A stretch of DNA of 64,000 nucleotides, from positions 1 through 64,000 of the forward strand of contig NZ_NMVP01000004.1 of the NCBI RefSeq assembly GCF_002250705.1, read 5' to 3'. Numbering within the stretch: the first letter of the stretch is position 1; each line of letters opens with the position of its first letter. Both the position numbers and the translations under genes were made by a program. The stretch comes from Enemella evansiae. GTDB lineage: Bacteria > Actinomycetota > Actinomycetes > Propionibacteriales > Propionibacteriaceae. Positions 41,274-50,629 of this stretch are shown here, piece by piece. The notes under the pieces were generated by a model, which saw only the letters and a program-made list of their open reading frames with translations, made no database searches and had not been told where the DNA came from.

Positions 41274-42676
41274 GCGCGAGAACCGCGTCGGGCGCCCGTG
41301 CCGAGCTGGAGCCGATCGACGCGCGGACCTGGCGGTTGTGCTGGGTGATCGTTCTCGGGGCCTTCGCCAGCGGTCTGGATGCCGCCATCGTCAACGTCGG
41401 GTTGGACACCATGAGCCGATCCCTGGGTGCCCCGCTGTCACTCACCCAGTGGGTCGCCAGCGGCTATCTGCTCGCGCTCGCGGTGTCGCTGCCGGCGGCC
41501 GGTTGGTTGTCCCGGCGTCTCGGCAGCGGCCGTCTGTGGCTGCTCGCGCTGGCGGCGTTCACGATCGCGTCGCTCGGCTGCGCGCTCGCCCCGAGCGTGG
41601 AACTGCTCATCGTGGCCCGGGTGCTGCAGGGCCTGTCGGGCGGAATCCTCATCCCCACCGGGCAGACCGTGCTCGGCCAGGCAGTCGGGCCGGCACGACT
41701 GGGGCGTGCGATGGGTACGCTCGGGATCGCGGTCAGCGCGGCCCCGGCAATCGGATCCCTGCTCGGCGGAGTGATCCTGCGGTACGCCCCCTGGCCCTGG
41801 CTGTTCGTGATCAACCTGCCGATCGGGGCCACCGGGTTGCTGCTCGGCCGGCGACTGATCCCGCGCGGCGAGTCCAGCAACACCCAGCCGCTGCACCGTA
41901 CCGGCCTGGTCCTGATCGCGGTCGGTCTGCCGGCGCTGGTCTATGCGACCACCCGGTGGGGTGACACCGGCCACCTGGATGCCGGCGTGCTGGGGGTCGC
42001 CGCACTCGCGATCCTCGCTCTGGCTGGATTCGTGCTGGTCAGCCTGCGCTCCGCCCAGCCGCTGTTCGATGTCGGTCTGTATCGCCTCGGCGCCTTCCGT
42101 GCCGGTGCGATCACCGCCTTCTTCTCCGGGGTGCTGATCTTCGGCAGCGGAGTGCTGTTCGCCCTCTATTTCCAACTGGGCCGGGGCCAGAGCCCGTTCC
42201 AGGCCGGTATCAGCCTGATCGGGGTGGCCGCCGCGACCTCGATCACCGCTCCGCTCACCGGCCGCTGGGTGGATCGCAGCGGGCCGGCGCCAGTGGCGTT
42301 GGTCGGCGCACTGCTCGCCCTGGCCACGACCCTGCCGTTGATCTGGTTGCCGGTGACGGCACCGTTGTGGTTGGTGCAGGTGCTGCTGGTCGGCTTCGGG
42401 GCGGCGGTCAACCTGGTGGCCATGCCCGCCGGAATCGCCGCCTACCAGGCAGTTCCGGCGAACCGACTGCCGGATGCGATCACCCAGGTCAACATCCTGC
42501 AACGCGTCGGCGGCTCGCTCGGCGGCGCGATCTGTGCGGTGCTGATCGCCCGCACTCCGGCCGATCCGGCCGCCGCGTTCAGTCAGGCCGCGATGGCACT
42601 GGTGGTCAGCGCCGTCGGGTGCACGATCGGCGCCCTCCTGATCCGGAGCAGCCGGGCGGGCGACCACCCGGCGTGA
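41270..42676 (+). CDS. MFS drug exporter, DHA2 (EmrB/QacA) type
   Basis: A 468-residue membrane protein with about 14 transmembrane helices: VLGAFASGLDAAIVNVGL, SRRLGSGRLWLLALAAF, LLIVARVLQGLSGGILIPTGQTVLG (motif C region) and a second-half repeat ending in RVGGSLGGAICAVLIAR. The GTG start overlaps the FMN reductase stop by 4 nt. It probably exports a toxic or hydrophobic compound. Confidence 0.87.
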   Translation: MSARTASGARAELEPIDARTWRLCWVIVLGAFASGLDAAIVNVGLDTMSRSLGAPLSLTQWVASGYLLALAVSLPAAGWLSRRLGSGRLWLLALAAFTIASLGCALAPSVELLIVARVLQGLSGGILIPTGQTVLGQAVGPARLGRAMGTLGIAVSAAPAIGSLLGGVILRYAPWPWLFVINLPIGATGLLLGRRLIPRGESSNTQPLHRTGLVLIAVGLPALVYATTRWGDTGHLDAGVLGVAALAILALAGFVLVSLRSAQPLFDVGLYRLGAFRAGAITAFFSGVLIFGSGVLFALYFQLGRGQSPFQAGISLIGVAAATSITAPLTGRWVDRSGPAPVALVGALLALATTLPLIWLPVTAPLWLVQVLLVGFGAAVNLVAMPAGIAAYQAVPANRLPDAITQVNILQRVGGSLGGAICAVLIARTPADPAAAFSQAAMALVVSAVGCTIGALLIRSSRAGDHPA

Positions 42677-42681
42677 GGGAC

Positions 42682-43158
42682 TCACCCCTCGGGATGGCCG
42701 CCGTAGGTGGTGATCTTGTAGTCGGTTGCCTCCAGTGCGAGCGCGAGTTCTCGTTGCTGGCGGACGATTCTGGCGCGATGGTCAAGCATCAGTCGGCGAC
42801 GGTCGGGGATCGTGGCCGGGCCCTGGTCGACCAGTTCGATGTAGCTCTTCAGGTCGCTCATGCTCATCCCGGACAGTCGCATCCGGGTCAGGAAGATCAA
42901 CCGGCGCAGGTCTTTCGGGGTGTACTCGCGATAACCGGAGAGGTTGCGCTGCGGGCGTACCAGCCCCTGATTCTCGTAGTAGCGCAGCGTCGAGGTGGAC
43001 AGTCCGACCGTCCGGGCGGCGTCGGCGACACTCTTCGGTGCCGCCGACGCCTCCAGGGTGGAATCGTCCAGCAGGGTGTGCAGCGCGTCGATCGTCGAGG
43101 ACGACGGCGTCTGCTCCGCATCGTCCAGCAACCGGGTGATCAGGGCGTCGGTGGACAT
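42682..43158 (-). CDS. MerR-family regulator
   Basis: A 158-residue regulator with an unusual 45-residue N-terminal extension before the MerR winged helix (SVADAARTVGLSTSTLRYYENQGLVRPQRNLSGYREY), then a coiled-coil dimer segment. No Cys metal site is present, so it senses a small molecule or stress. It follows the SDR gene by 13 bp on the same strand, and the SDR promoter has the 19-bp spacing MerR activators require. Confidence 0.85.
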   Translation of the reverse strand: MSTDALITRLLDDAEQTPSSSTIDALHTLLDDSTLEASAAPKSVADAARTVGLSTSTLRYYENQGLVRPQRNLSGYREYTPKDLRRLIFLTRMRLSGMSMSDLKSYIELVDQGPATIPDRRRLMLDHRARIVRQQRELALALEATDYKITTYGGHPEG

Positions 43159-43171
43159 GCCTGCACTCTAG

Positions 43172-44062
43172 TCAGCGGAACGCCCGCTGTGAGGGCGGTG
43201 CATCGGGGAAGTCGGCGGCCTCGGCGAACGCCGCCGTGCGATCCAGCTCCGCGATTCCCTGCCGGTACGCCTCAGCGAGATTGCGCACCGCCTCCGCGCC
43301 GAGCGGCAGCCGCAACGGCGTCTCGGGCAGTGCCAGCACCTCCCGGATGATCCCGGCCCCTCGCACCGGATCGCCCTCCTGGCTGCCCGCGACGGACCGC
43401 AACTCCGTGCGCACAGCGCCGAGCACCTGGTCATAGGCCTCGCTCTCGGTGGCATTGAGCAGCACATCGTCATCGTTGAAGCCGGTCCGGAACCGACTCG
43501 GTTCGACGATCAGCACCCGGATCCCGAAACCGCGTACCTCACCGGCCAGTGCCTCCGACCAGCCCTCCAGGGCGAACTTGCCGGCCGAATAGGATCCCGC
43601 GCCCGGGAACGACATCCGGCCGCCCTGGCTGCTCACCTGCACGATCGCACCGCGACCGGTGGCCCGCATCGCCGGCAGCACCGCCCGGACCAGCGCTGCC
43701 GGGCCGAACAGGTGTTGGGCGAGCATGTCCCGCAACTGGTCGTCGCTCACCTCCTCGGCGGCGCCGACCTGCCCGACACCCGCATTGTTCACCAGCACGT
43801 CGATTCCGCCGAACCGCTCGATTCCCTGTGCGACGACCGCGGCGGCCGCATCGGTGTCGCGGACGTCGTGGGCGACCGGCAGGAATCGGTCCCCATGCGG
43901 CTCGGTCCAGCCGGTGAACCGCTCGATCCGCCGGGCGGTGCCGACGACATTCTCCCCGGCATCCAGTGCGGCCTCGGCGAGAGCCCGGCCGATCCCGGAG
44001 GTCGCGCCGGTGATCAGCCAGGTGCGGTGCGGGGTCTGTTCGGTCTGCTGTGTCTGTGTCAT
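43172..44062 (-). CDS. Short-chain dehydrogenase/reductase, first gene of the MerR operon
   Basis: A 296-residue classical SDR: TGATSGIGRALAEAALDAG (cofactor loop), VLVNNAGVGQVG (NNAG), IVQVSSQGGRMSFPGAGSYSAGKFALEG (Ser, Tyr-x3-Lys). Such proteins reduce ketones or aldehydes with NAD(P)H. The ATG at 44062 is 8 nt from the -10. The longer start upstream would contain the promoter dyad. Confidence 0.87.
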   Translation of the reverse strand: MTQTQQTEQTPHRTWLITGATSGIGRALAEAALDAGENVVGTARRIERFTGWTEPHGDRFLPVAHDVRDTDAAAAVVAQGIERFGGIDVLVNNAGVGQVGAAEEVSDDQLRDMLAQHLFGPAALVRAVLPAMRATGRGAIVQVSSQGGRMSFPGAGSYSAGKFALEGWSEALAGEVRGFGIRVLIVEPSRFRTGFNDDDVLLNATESEAYDQVLGAVRTELRSVAGSQEGDPVRGAGIIREVLALPETPLRLPLGAEAVRNLAEAYRQGIAELDRTAAFAEAADFPDAPPSQRAFR

Positions 44063-44101
44063 GACACCAGACGCTAAAGATTGAAGCGCGCTCGAAGGCA
44101 A
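44063..44101 (-). promoter_or_regulatory. MerR-type promoter with 19-bp spacer and dyad
   Basis: On the minus strand TTGCCT (44096-44101) and TAGCGT (44071-44076) are separated by 19 bp. TTCGAGCGCGCTTCAA sits between them as a dyad. MerR activators rescue such over-long spacers by unwinding the DNA. Confidence 0.65.
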
Positions 44102-44125
44102 GACGCAGCGCGGAACCGATCCGCC

Positions 44126-44883
44126 TCAGGCCTGTCGGTCGCTGTACTCCGTGGGCGGCGCCAGTGGTGAGAATTCCTGCTGACACACAGAAATCAGGGC
44201 TTCGGTCACCTTGGTCCGGGTCAGGTTGCGTGGGGTGGCGATGTCAACGAAGTTGTCGGTGGCCGACTCCTTCAGCCGACGGTGGATGAGCGGGAGACCC
44301 TCATAGCTGCTGCCGCCGAGCGGCCGACCGACCATCAGCGAATAGCCGAGACGGCGGGCGACCAGGGAACGCACCATTTCCACATTCTCACCGGTCCAGC
44401 GGATCCACGGTTCGACACCGGCCGCCCGGAACATGGCACGGGCGTTGCTCATCGCCGGCTCGTAACCGATCAGGATCGCGGGTTCGTCCTTCAGGTCGAC
44501 CAGGCTCACCGTGTCGCGCACGGAGAGCGGATGCCCCTGCCAGAGGACGGCGTAGACGTGCAGCGGCACGATCGGTGTGGTGTCGAATTCGCGCCAGGTC
44601 TGGCTGCGCTGGATGAAGGCCGCGTCCAGGGCGCCGTCGACCAACTGCTCCTGGATGGCGTGCGGGCTGCCCTCGCTCAACCGGACCTGGACCTGCGGAT
44701 AGTCCCGGCTGAACCGATCGAGCAGGCGGGGCAGCAACCAGACCGACAGATTGATCGCTCCAGGTCGTCCAGGGCGAGCGAAACACTGCTCGGTGAGACG
44801 TGGCACGCCTGCGCCGCGGCCTTGACGCTGCCCTGGTCGGCGACCGCCAGCAGGTACTGCAGGTGTCGGAGCGTGACATCCAT
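44126..44883 (-). pseudogene. LysR-family regulator, frameshifted with internal deletion
   Basis: Read on the minus strand, the first 43 codons from ATG 44883 encode a normal LysR helix-turn-helix (RHLQYLLAVADQGSVKAAAQACHVSPSSVSLALDDLER). Near 44755 the frame is lost, and another frame takes up a LysR effector domain from INLSVWLLPRLLDRFSRDYP to the stop at 44126. Intact LysR proteins have about 50-55 more residues between these parts, so some 160 bp and the frame have been deleted. Divergent position beside the MHS transporter/sulfatase operon suggests that it once controlled that operon. Sequencing error could explain a frameshift but not the missing segment. Confidence 0.78.
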
Positions 44884-44987
44884 AGCTGATTTCCCGAAAT
44901 CTGATCTACATTACTTGTGTTTTACACAACTCTGTTCGCCTCGCACTCTAGTCGTGTCGAAACCGGTCGATCACAAAGAGGTGGGGC
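44884..44987. promoter_or_regulatory. Divergent control region of the sulfatase operon
   Basis: TTGTGT-TTT-ACACAA (44915-44929) is a perfect 6-bp dyad, AT-richer than its surroundings and a plausible LysR operator. AAAGAGGTGGGG precedes the MFS ATG at 44988. Confidence 0.5.
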
Positions 44988-46316
44988 ATGACCAACAACG
45001 CCGACGTTCCCGTCGCCGAGACATCCGCGCAGCCGAGAACGGCCAGTCCTGCGGAGATGCGCCGGATCCTCGCGTCCAGCTTCATGGGCAGTGCGATCGA
45101 GTACTACGACTTCCTGCTGTACGCCATGGCGGCCGCTCTGGTCTTCGGTCCGCTCTTCTTCGCCGGCAGCAGCCCCGGGGTCGCCACCTTCGCATCCTTC
45201 GGAACCCTGGCGGTCGGCTACTTCGCCCGGCCCCTGGGCGGCGTCATCTTCGGCCACTTCGGTGACCTGGTGGGCCGCAAGACGGTGCTGGTCATCTCGA
45301 TGCTGATGATGGGCGTCGGCACCGTAGCGATCGGTCTGCTGCCGGGATCGGCGCAGATCGGCATGCTGGCCCCGATCCTGCTGGTCGTGCTGCGGATCGT
45401 CCAGGGGCTGGCGCTGGGCGGTGAATGGGGCGGTGCGGTGCTGATGGCGCTCGAGCACGCCCCCGACCGCAAACGGGGCTTCGCGGCCAGCTTCGCCAAC
45501 ATGGGCGGCCCGGTCGGCGTACTCAGCGCCACCCTGCTGTTCAGCGCGATGACCCTGCTGCCCCGCGCGCAGTTCCTGGCCTGGGGCTGGCGGATCCCGT
45601 TCCTGCTCAGCGCACTGCTGATCGCGGTCGGCCTGGTGATCCGGTTGAAGGTCTCCGAATCCCCGCTGTTCCAGGAACTCGAGGCGAAGGTCGAGGAGCG
45701 CAAGACCCCGGTCGTCGAACTGTTCGTGCACAGCCCGCGCGCCCTGCTGCTCGGCTTCCTGGCCGCGATGAGCATCTTCACCCTCTCGGGCATGGTGACG
45801 GTCTGGGCGGTCTCCTTCGCGGTCCAGAACGGCGCCAATCAGACCGGGGTGCTGAACGCCAAGGCGATCGGCGCCGTGGGTGCCCTGCTGACCATCATCC
45901 TCGGTGCCCGACTGAGCGACCGGTTCGGCCGCCGCCCGGTGCTGCTCGCCGGCGTCGGTGCGGCCGTGCTCTCGGCGCTGCCGATCGTCTGGTTGACCAG
46001 CACCGGAACCGTCCTCGGCTACGGTGCCGCGGTGATCCTCGGCCAGCTCTGCCAGGGCCTGATCATCGGCCCGTTCGGGGCGTACGTCGCCGAACTCTTC
46101 CCGACCAGGCTGCGCTACACCGGCGCCTCGGTCGCCTATCAGGGCGCGGGCGCCATCGCCGGCGGTCTCACCCCGATGGCCGCGACCGGTGTCCTGCTGC
46201 TGACCGGTGGCAACATTCTGGTCCTGGGCATCGCCTGGATGGCCACCCTGCTGATCTCCGGTCTGGCCGTCCTGCTCAGCCGCGAGGGACGGGACAAGGA
46301 TCTGAGGAGGATCTGA
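44988..46316 (+). CDS. MFS transporter, metabolite:H+ symporter (MHS) family
   Basis: A 442-residue membrane protein with 12 transmembrane helices. MHS signatures are SFMGSAIEYYDFLLYAMAAALVF, GGVIFGHFGDLVGRKTVLVISML and ELFPTRLRYTGASVAYQ. MHS proteins import organic anions such as ketoglutarate, shikimate or proline betaine with protons. It lies 3 bp upstream of the sulfatase gene, so the imported compound is probably a sulfate ester or its product. Confidence 0.88.
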   Translation: MTNNADVPVAETSAQPRTASPAEMRRILASSFMGSAIEYYDFLLYAMAAALVFGPLFFAGSSPGVATFASFGTLAVGYFARPLGGVIFGHFGDLVGRKTVLVISMLMMGVGTVAIGLLPGSAQIGMLAPILLVVLRIVQGLALGGEWGGAVLMALEHAPDRKRGFAASFANMGGPVGVLSATLLFSAMTLLPRAQFLAWGWRIPFLLSALLIAVGLVIRLKVSESPLFQELEAKVEERKTPVVELFVHSPRALLLGFLAAMSIFTLSGMVTVWAVSFAVQNGANQTGVLNAKAIGAVGALLTIILGARLSDRFGRRPVLLAGVGAAVLSALPIVWLTSTGTVLGYGAAVILGQLCQGLIIGPFGAYVAELFPTRLRYTGASVAYQGAGAIAGGLTPMAATGVLLLTGGNILVLGIAWMATLLISGLAVLLSREGRDKDLRRI

Positions 46317-46319
46317 CCT

Positions 46320-48683
46320 ATGCCGCACGACGGGGACACCACACCCACCGCACCGCGGGTGCACGCCAACGGCCACGCCCATCGCGGTTACGAGGGTTTC
46401 GCCGGGGTGGTCGACGAGTTCGCCTCCCGATCCACCCCGGCCTGGCCGGCCCCGGTACGCGCCCGGCAGGGTGCACCGAACGTGGTGGTGATGCTGATGG
46501 ACGATATGGGGTTCAGCGACATCGCCCCCTTCGGCGGGGAGATCGCCACCCCGGCGCTGGCCGGCCTGGCCGAGCGCGGCTACCGCTTCACCAACTACCA
46601 GACGCCGCCGGTCTGCTCACCGGCCCGCGCCGCGTTGCTGACCAGCATCAACCCGCACCGCGCCGGCTTCGCCTCCGTCGCGCACTCCGATCCGGGCTTT
46701 CCGGGCGCCACCCTGGAACTCGCCGACGACGTACCGACGCTGGCCGAGAGCTTCCGGGCGGCGGGTTATGCGACCTACATGGTCGGGAAGTGGCACCTCA
46801 CCAAGGAGGCCAACCAGCACGACGCCGCCGATCGCAGCTCGTGGCCGCTGCAGCGCGGCTTCGACCAGTACTACGGCTGCCTGGACGGCTGCACCTCGCT
46901 GCATCACCCGCACCGGTTGGTCCGCGACAACCAGGCGCTGGTCATCGATGAGTATCCCGAGGGCTACTACCTCACCGATGATCTGACCGACAACGCGATC
47001 GACATGATCAAGGGGCTGCGCGGCAACGATCCCGACAAGCCCTTCCTGCTCTATTTCGCGCACCAGGCGGTGCACGGTCCGCTGCAGGCCAAGCCCGCGG
47101 ACATCGCGAAATACCGCGGCCGCTACGACCTCGGCTGGGATCGGGTCCGCGACGAACGGTTCCGCCGCCAGCTGGCGGACGGGTTGTTCCCGGAGGGCAC
47201 GGTGAACGCACCCCGCAACACCGAGCCCGGGGCGGAGGTGCCCGCCTGGGACGAGCTGAGCGAGGAGGATCGGGAGCTCTTCGCCCGCTACATGGAGGTG
47301 TACGCGGCAGCGGTCGACAACGTCGACCAGAACCTGGCCCGCCTGCTCGGGGTGCTCGAGGACCTGGGTGAGCTCGACAACACCATCATCGTCTTCACCT
47401 CCGACAACGGCGCCACCGGTGAGGGTGGGCCGGTCGGCACCAGCAGCTATTTCGGCCACTTCGCGCAGAGCGCGCAATTACCCGACTGGTGGCAGCAGCA
47501 CCAGCCGCGCGACCCGGAGCTGATCGGCGGGCCGCAGACCACCGTCCACTATCCGCGCGGCTGGGCGTACGCCTCGAACACGCCGTTCCGGCTCTACAAG
47601 TTCTTCGCCCACGCCGGCGGGATCCGGGTCCCGATGATCGTCTCCTGGCCGGCCGGAATGCCAAGGCAGGAAGGAGATCCCGGCGTCCGGGACCAGTTCA
47701 CCTATGTCACCGACATCGGCGAGACGGTGCTGGAGCTGGCCGGGGTGAGCCCCTTGCAGCAGCGGCACGGGCGGCCCGCACCGGAGCGGGACGGAGCCTC
47801 CTTCGTACCCGTGCTGCAGGACGCCGAGGAGGACACCCGGCACGTCGCCCAGTACACCGAGTATCAGGGTCGGCGGGCCTTCGTCCGGGACGGCTGGAAG
47901 GTGGTCAGTGCACTGCTGGGCAGCAGTCCGGACTGGGCGGACGGTCGCTGGCAGCTCTACGACGTGGCCAGCGACCCGACCGAGACCCGCGATCTGGCCG
48001 AAAGCCTGCCGGAGCTGACCCGGCAGCTGGCCGAGCAGTGGACCCGCACCGCCTGGTACAACACGGTGTTCCCGATCAACGACGACGGATCGTTGAGCCG
48101 GCAGCGCCCCTCCACCGAGGAATTGCTGGAGCGGCCCGTCGAGCTGTTGGCGTTCACCCCGACCCTGGAGCGGTTCCGATCCAGCAAACTGACCAAGTTC
48201 CGGTCCTTCGACATCGAGATCGATGCCACGGTACGCCCCGGTGACAGCGGGGTGCTGGTCTCCCACGGTGATCAGGGCGGCGGTTACGTGCTGTTCGTCC
48301 GCGACGACGAGATCTGCTTCAGCTACAACGAATACGGCACGATGCATCGGGTCGCGCTACCGCTCGATCCGGCCGGTGTCGAGGACGTCCGGCTGCGATT
48401 CGAGGCGCTGCCGGGGGTCTGCTGGTCGGTCACCCTGTCCGCCGGTGGCCGCTCGGTCGAGGTGCCGGTGGTCCGGCAGCTGTGCGGACTGGCGCCGTTC
48501 ACCGGGATCAGTGTCGGTGTCGATCGCGGTGGTCCGGTCGACTGGGAGCTCCATCGCGTGCACGGCGCATTCCGTTACCAGGGAGGACTTCGCGCCGTGC
48601 GCTATCTGCCCGGGGCGAAGGCCGATTACGACCCCGAGGTGCTGATCGACATCGAACGGGTGGCCCAGCTGGTCCACGAGTGA
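46320..48683 (+). CDS. Arylsulfatase-type sulfatase
   Basis: A 787-residue sulfatase: metal-binding MLMDDMGFSD (Asp61, Asp62), the formylglycine motif CSPAR (Cys99 to Arg103) followed by LLTS, VGKWHLT and VFTSDNGATGEGGP. It hydrolyses sulfate esters after a separate enzyme converts Cys99 to formylglycine; no such enzyme is seen in the window. The C-terminal about 180 residues form a beta-rich region as in PAS-type arylsulfatases. There is no signal peptide, so it acts in the cytoplasm on substrate imported by the MHS transporter. This would supply sulfate or carbon. Confidence 0.88.
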   Translation: MPHDGDTTPTAPRVHANGHAHRGYEGFAGVVDEFASRSTPAWPAPVRARQGAPNVVVMLMDDMGFSDIAPFGGEIATPALAGLAERGYRFTNYQTPPVCSPARAALLTSINPHRAGFASVAHSDPGFPGATLELADDVPTLAESFRAAGYATYMVGKWHLTKEANQHDAADRSSWPLQRGFDQYYGCLDGCTSLHHPHRLVRDNQALVIDEYPEGYYLTDDLTDNAIDMIKGLRGNDPDKPFLLYFAHQAVHGPLQAKPADIAKYRGRYDLGWDRVRDERFRRQLADGLFPEGTVNAPRNTEPGAEVPAWDELSEEDRELFARYMEVYAAAVDNVDQNLARLLGVLEDLGELDNTIIVFTSDNGATGEGGPVGTSSYFGHFAQSAQLPDWWQQHQPRDPELIGGPQTTVHYPRGWAYASNTPFRLYKFFAHAGGIRVPMIVSWPAGMPRQEGDPGVRDQFTYVTDIGETVLELAGVSPLQQRHGRPAPERDGASFVPVLQDAEEDTRHVAQYTEYQGRRAFVRDGWKVVSALLGSSPDWADGRWQLYDVASDPTETRDLAESLPELTRQLAEQWTRTAWYNTVFPINDDGSLSRQRPSTEELLERPVELLAFTPTLERFRSSKLTKFRSFDIEIDATVRPGDSGVLVSHGDQGGGYVLFVRDDEICFSYNEYGTMHRVALPLDPAGVEDVRLRFEALPGVCWSVTLSAGGRSVEVPVVRQLCGLAPFTGISVGVDRGGPVDWELHRVHGAFRYQGGLRAVRYLPGAKADYDPEVLIDIERVAQLVHE

Positions 48684-48711
48684 TGGCGGGTGACCGACAG
48701 GTACTGCCCGC

Positions 48712-49701
48712 TCAGAGCACGCTCACCTCGCCTGCCGGTCGGATCTCGGCAAGCGCCGCGGTCAGCGCGGAGCGGGTCTCCGCATCCAGCGCGATCTGTG
48801 CTGCAGCAGCATTTTCGCGGATGTGCGCCGGAGTCCGGCTGCCCGGCATCGGGACGACATGCGGGTACTGATCGAGGAGCCAGGCCAGGGCGAGTTGCCC
48901 CGGGGTGATACCCAGCCCGGCGGCGAGCTCGCGGATCGGGGCATACCGGTCGCGGTTGGTCGCCAGATTCTCGGCGCTGAACCGCGGGATCGCCCTGCGG
49001 AAGTCGTCGGCCGCCAGCTCGGGCAGTTGCCCGGTGAGGAAACCGCCGCCGACCGGGGACCAGGCCGTCACCCCGACGCCCAGCTCGCGCGCTGCGGCGT
49101 ACAGCTCGGGATCGATCGGTGCCCACATCGACCACTGGGTCTGCACGGCGGCGACCGGATGGATCGCGTGCGCCTCCCGGAGCTGGGCGGCGGTCACGTT
49201 GGAGACACCGAGGTGCCGGACCAGGCCGGCGTCGATCAGGTCGGCGACCGCACCGATCGTGTCGGCATAGGGAATCTGCGGATCGGGGAAGTGCGGATAG
49301 TAGAGATCGATGACGTCCCGCCCGAGACGCCGCAGGCTGGCCTCGGCGTACGCCCGGACGTGGCGTGGGTCGGTGTTCACGGCAAGCTGGCCGAACTCGT
49401 AGCGCACCGGGAAGGTGTGCGGTTCGGCACCGGGTTGCAGCAGGAAGCCGAACTTGGTGGCCACCTGGACCCGGTCGCCGAGGTCGTGGACCGCTCGGCC
49501 GACGAGCTGTTCGTTGTGGCCGCCGGTGCCGTAACCGTCGCTGGTGTCGATCAGGGTGCAGCCGGCGTCGACGGCGGCGGCCAGCGCGAGGGCGGCGGAC
49601 TCGTCATCGATCGGGCCGTACATGCCGGGGGAGAGGACCATCGCGCCGTAGCCGATGGCTGAGGTGCTGAGGTCGCCGAGAGTGCGGTTCGCAGATGTCA
49701 T
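48712..49701 (-). CDS. Aldo/keto reductase
   Basis: A 329-residue enzyme: TLGDLSTSAIGYGAMVLSPGMYGP, TLIDTSDGYGTGGHNEQLVGRA (Asp, Tyr), VQVATKFG (Lys), IDLYYPHFPD (His) and PGSRTPAHIRENAAAA for cofactor binding. Catalytic residues are complete. The ATG at 49701 fits the family length; a start 69 nt upstream would overlap the LysR promoter and operator. It is divergent from the LysR gene at 49763, which probably regulates it. Confidence 0.87.
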   Translation of the reverse strand: MTSANRTLGDLSTSAIGYGAMVLSPGMYGPIDDESAALALAAAVDAGCTLIDTSDGYGTGGHNEQLVGRAVHDLGDRVQVATKFGFLLQPGAEPHTFPVRYEFGQLAVNTDPRHVRAYAEASLRRLGRDVIDLYYPHFPDPQIPYADTIGAVADLIDAGLVRHLGVSNVTAAQLREAHAIHPVAAVQTQWSMWAPIDPELYAAARELGVGVTAWSPVGGGFLTGQLPELAADDFRRAIPRFSAENLATNRDRYAPIRELAAGLGITPGQLALAWLLDQYPHVVPMPGSRTPAHIRENAAAAQIALDAETRSALTAALAEIRPAGEVSVL

Positions 49702-49748
49702 GGTCCAAGGCTCGGTGCGCTCGACCCGGGCTGTCCAAGAGTCGTCGG

Positions 49749-49765
49749 CATAGCCTTTGGCTATG
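49749..49765. promoter_or_regulatory. Perfect palindrome over the LysR -10 and start codon
   Basis: CATAGCC-TTT-GGCTATG. TAGCCT (49751-49756) is the -10, 6 nt before the ATG at 49763, so a protein bound here would block transcription start. The nearby aldo/keto reductase promoter could be affected too. Confidence 0.6.
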
Positions 49766-50629
49766 GACATTCACCTGCGTGATCTGCGGTACGCGGTCGC
49801 GGTGGCAGACGAACTGAACGTGACGGCCGCGGCGCACCGGCTCTACATCGCGCAACCGACGGTGTCCAAGCAGGTGCGGGCACTGGAGCGGCAGGTCGGT
49901 TTCGAGATCTTCGTACGCCGACCCGGCGGCGTCTCGCTGACACCGGCCGGGGAGGTATTGATCGCGCGGGCCCGGATCCTGCTCGCCGACTGGTCCGACG
50001 GGCTCCGGGCGGCGCAGGCCGCAGCCGCGCCCGGGGTGTTGCGGATCGGCTTGCAGACCGCGGTCGGTCGGGGTGTGGTCGCCGAACTGACCGAGGTATT
50101 GGATCCGGGGCGTTGGCAGATCTCGGTCCGGTTGGTGCCCTGGACCGACCCGACCGCCGGCCTGGTCGACGGTGCGACGGATCTGGGGCTGCTGTGGGAG
50201 CCGGTGCCCGACGGGGTGACCGCGCTGCGGGTGCTCCGGGAGGAACCGCGGTCGGTGATCGTCGGGGCCAACCATCGGCTGGCCGGTCGGGCGGCCGTCG
50301 ACTTCGCCGAGATCGCCGACGACCCGGTGATCGCGCTGCCGGCCACGGCCGGGGTGGTGCGGGACTACTGGTTGGCGGCGGATCGGCGGAGTGTGGCGGC
50401 CCGGATCGCGGCGGAGGCCGAGAACGCCGATGAGACCTTCGAGGCGGTCAATGCGGGGCTGGGCATCGCGATCATCGCGCAGGGCAACGGTGAGCTGTAT
50501 CGCCGATCCGAGGTCGCGGCGATCCCGATCCGCGACCTCGAACCGGCTCGGCTGGTGCTGTGCACCGCCACCCGGGTGAGCGGGAACGCCGAGGCGTACC
50601 TGGCGGCGTTCCCCGGTCGGGTCACTTGA
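49763..50629 (+). CDS. LysR-family regulator, divergent from aldo/keto reductase
   Basis: A 288-residue LysR protein: helix-turn-helix LRDLRYAVAVADELNVTAAAHRLYIAQPTVSKQVRALERQVG (about 5-62) and an effector domain beginning at GVLRIGLQ. The ATG at 49763 is chosen because of the leaderless -10; a TTG 6 nt upstream would give MAMDIH. Its 3' end overlaps the convergent DoxX-like gene by 8 bp. Confidence 0.88.
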   Translation: MDIHLRDLRYAVAVADELNVTAAAHRLYIAQPTVSKQVRALERQVGFEIFVRRPGGVSLTPAGEVLIARARILLADWSDGLRAAQAAAAPGVLRIGLQTAVGRGVVAELTEVLDPGRWQISVRLVPWTDPTAGLVDGATDLGLLWEPVPDGVTALRVLREEPRSVIVGANHRLAGRAAVDFAEIADDPVIALPATAGVVRDYWLAADRRSVAARIAAEAENADETFEAVNAGLGIAIIAQGNGELYRRSEVAAIPIRDLEPARLVLCTATRVSGNAEAYLAAFPGRVT

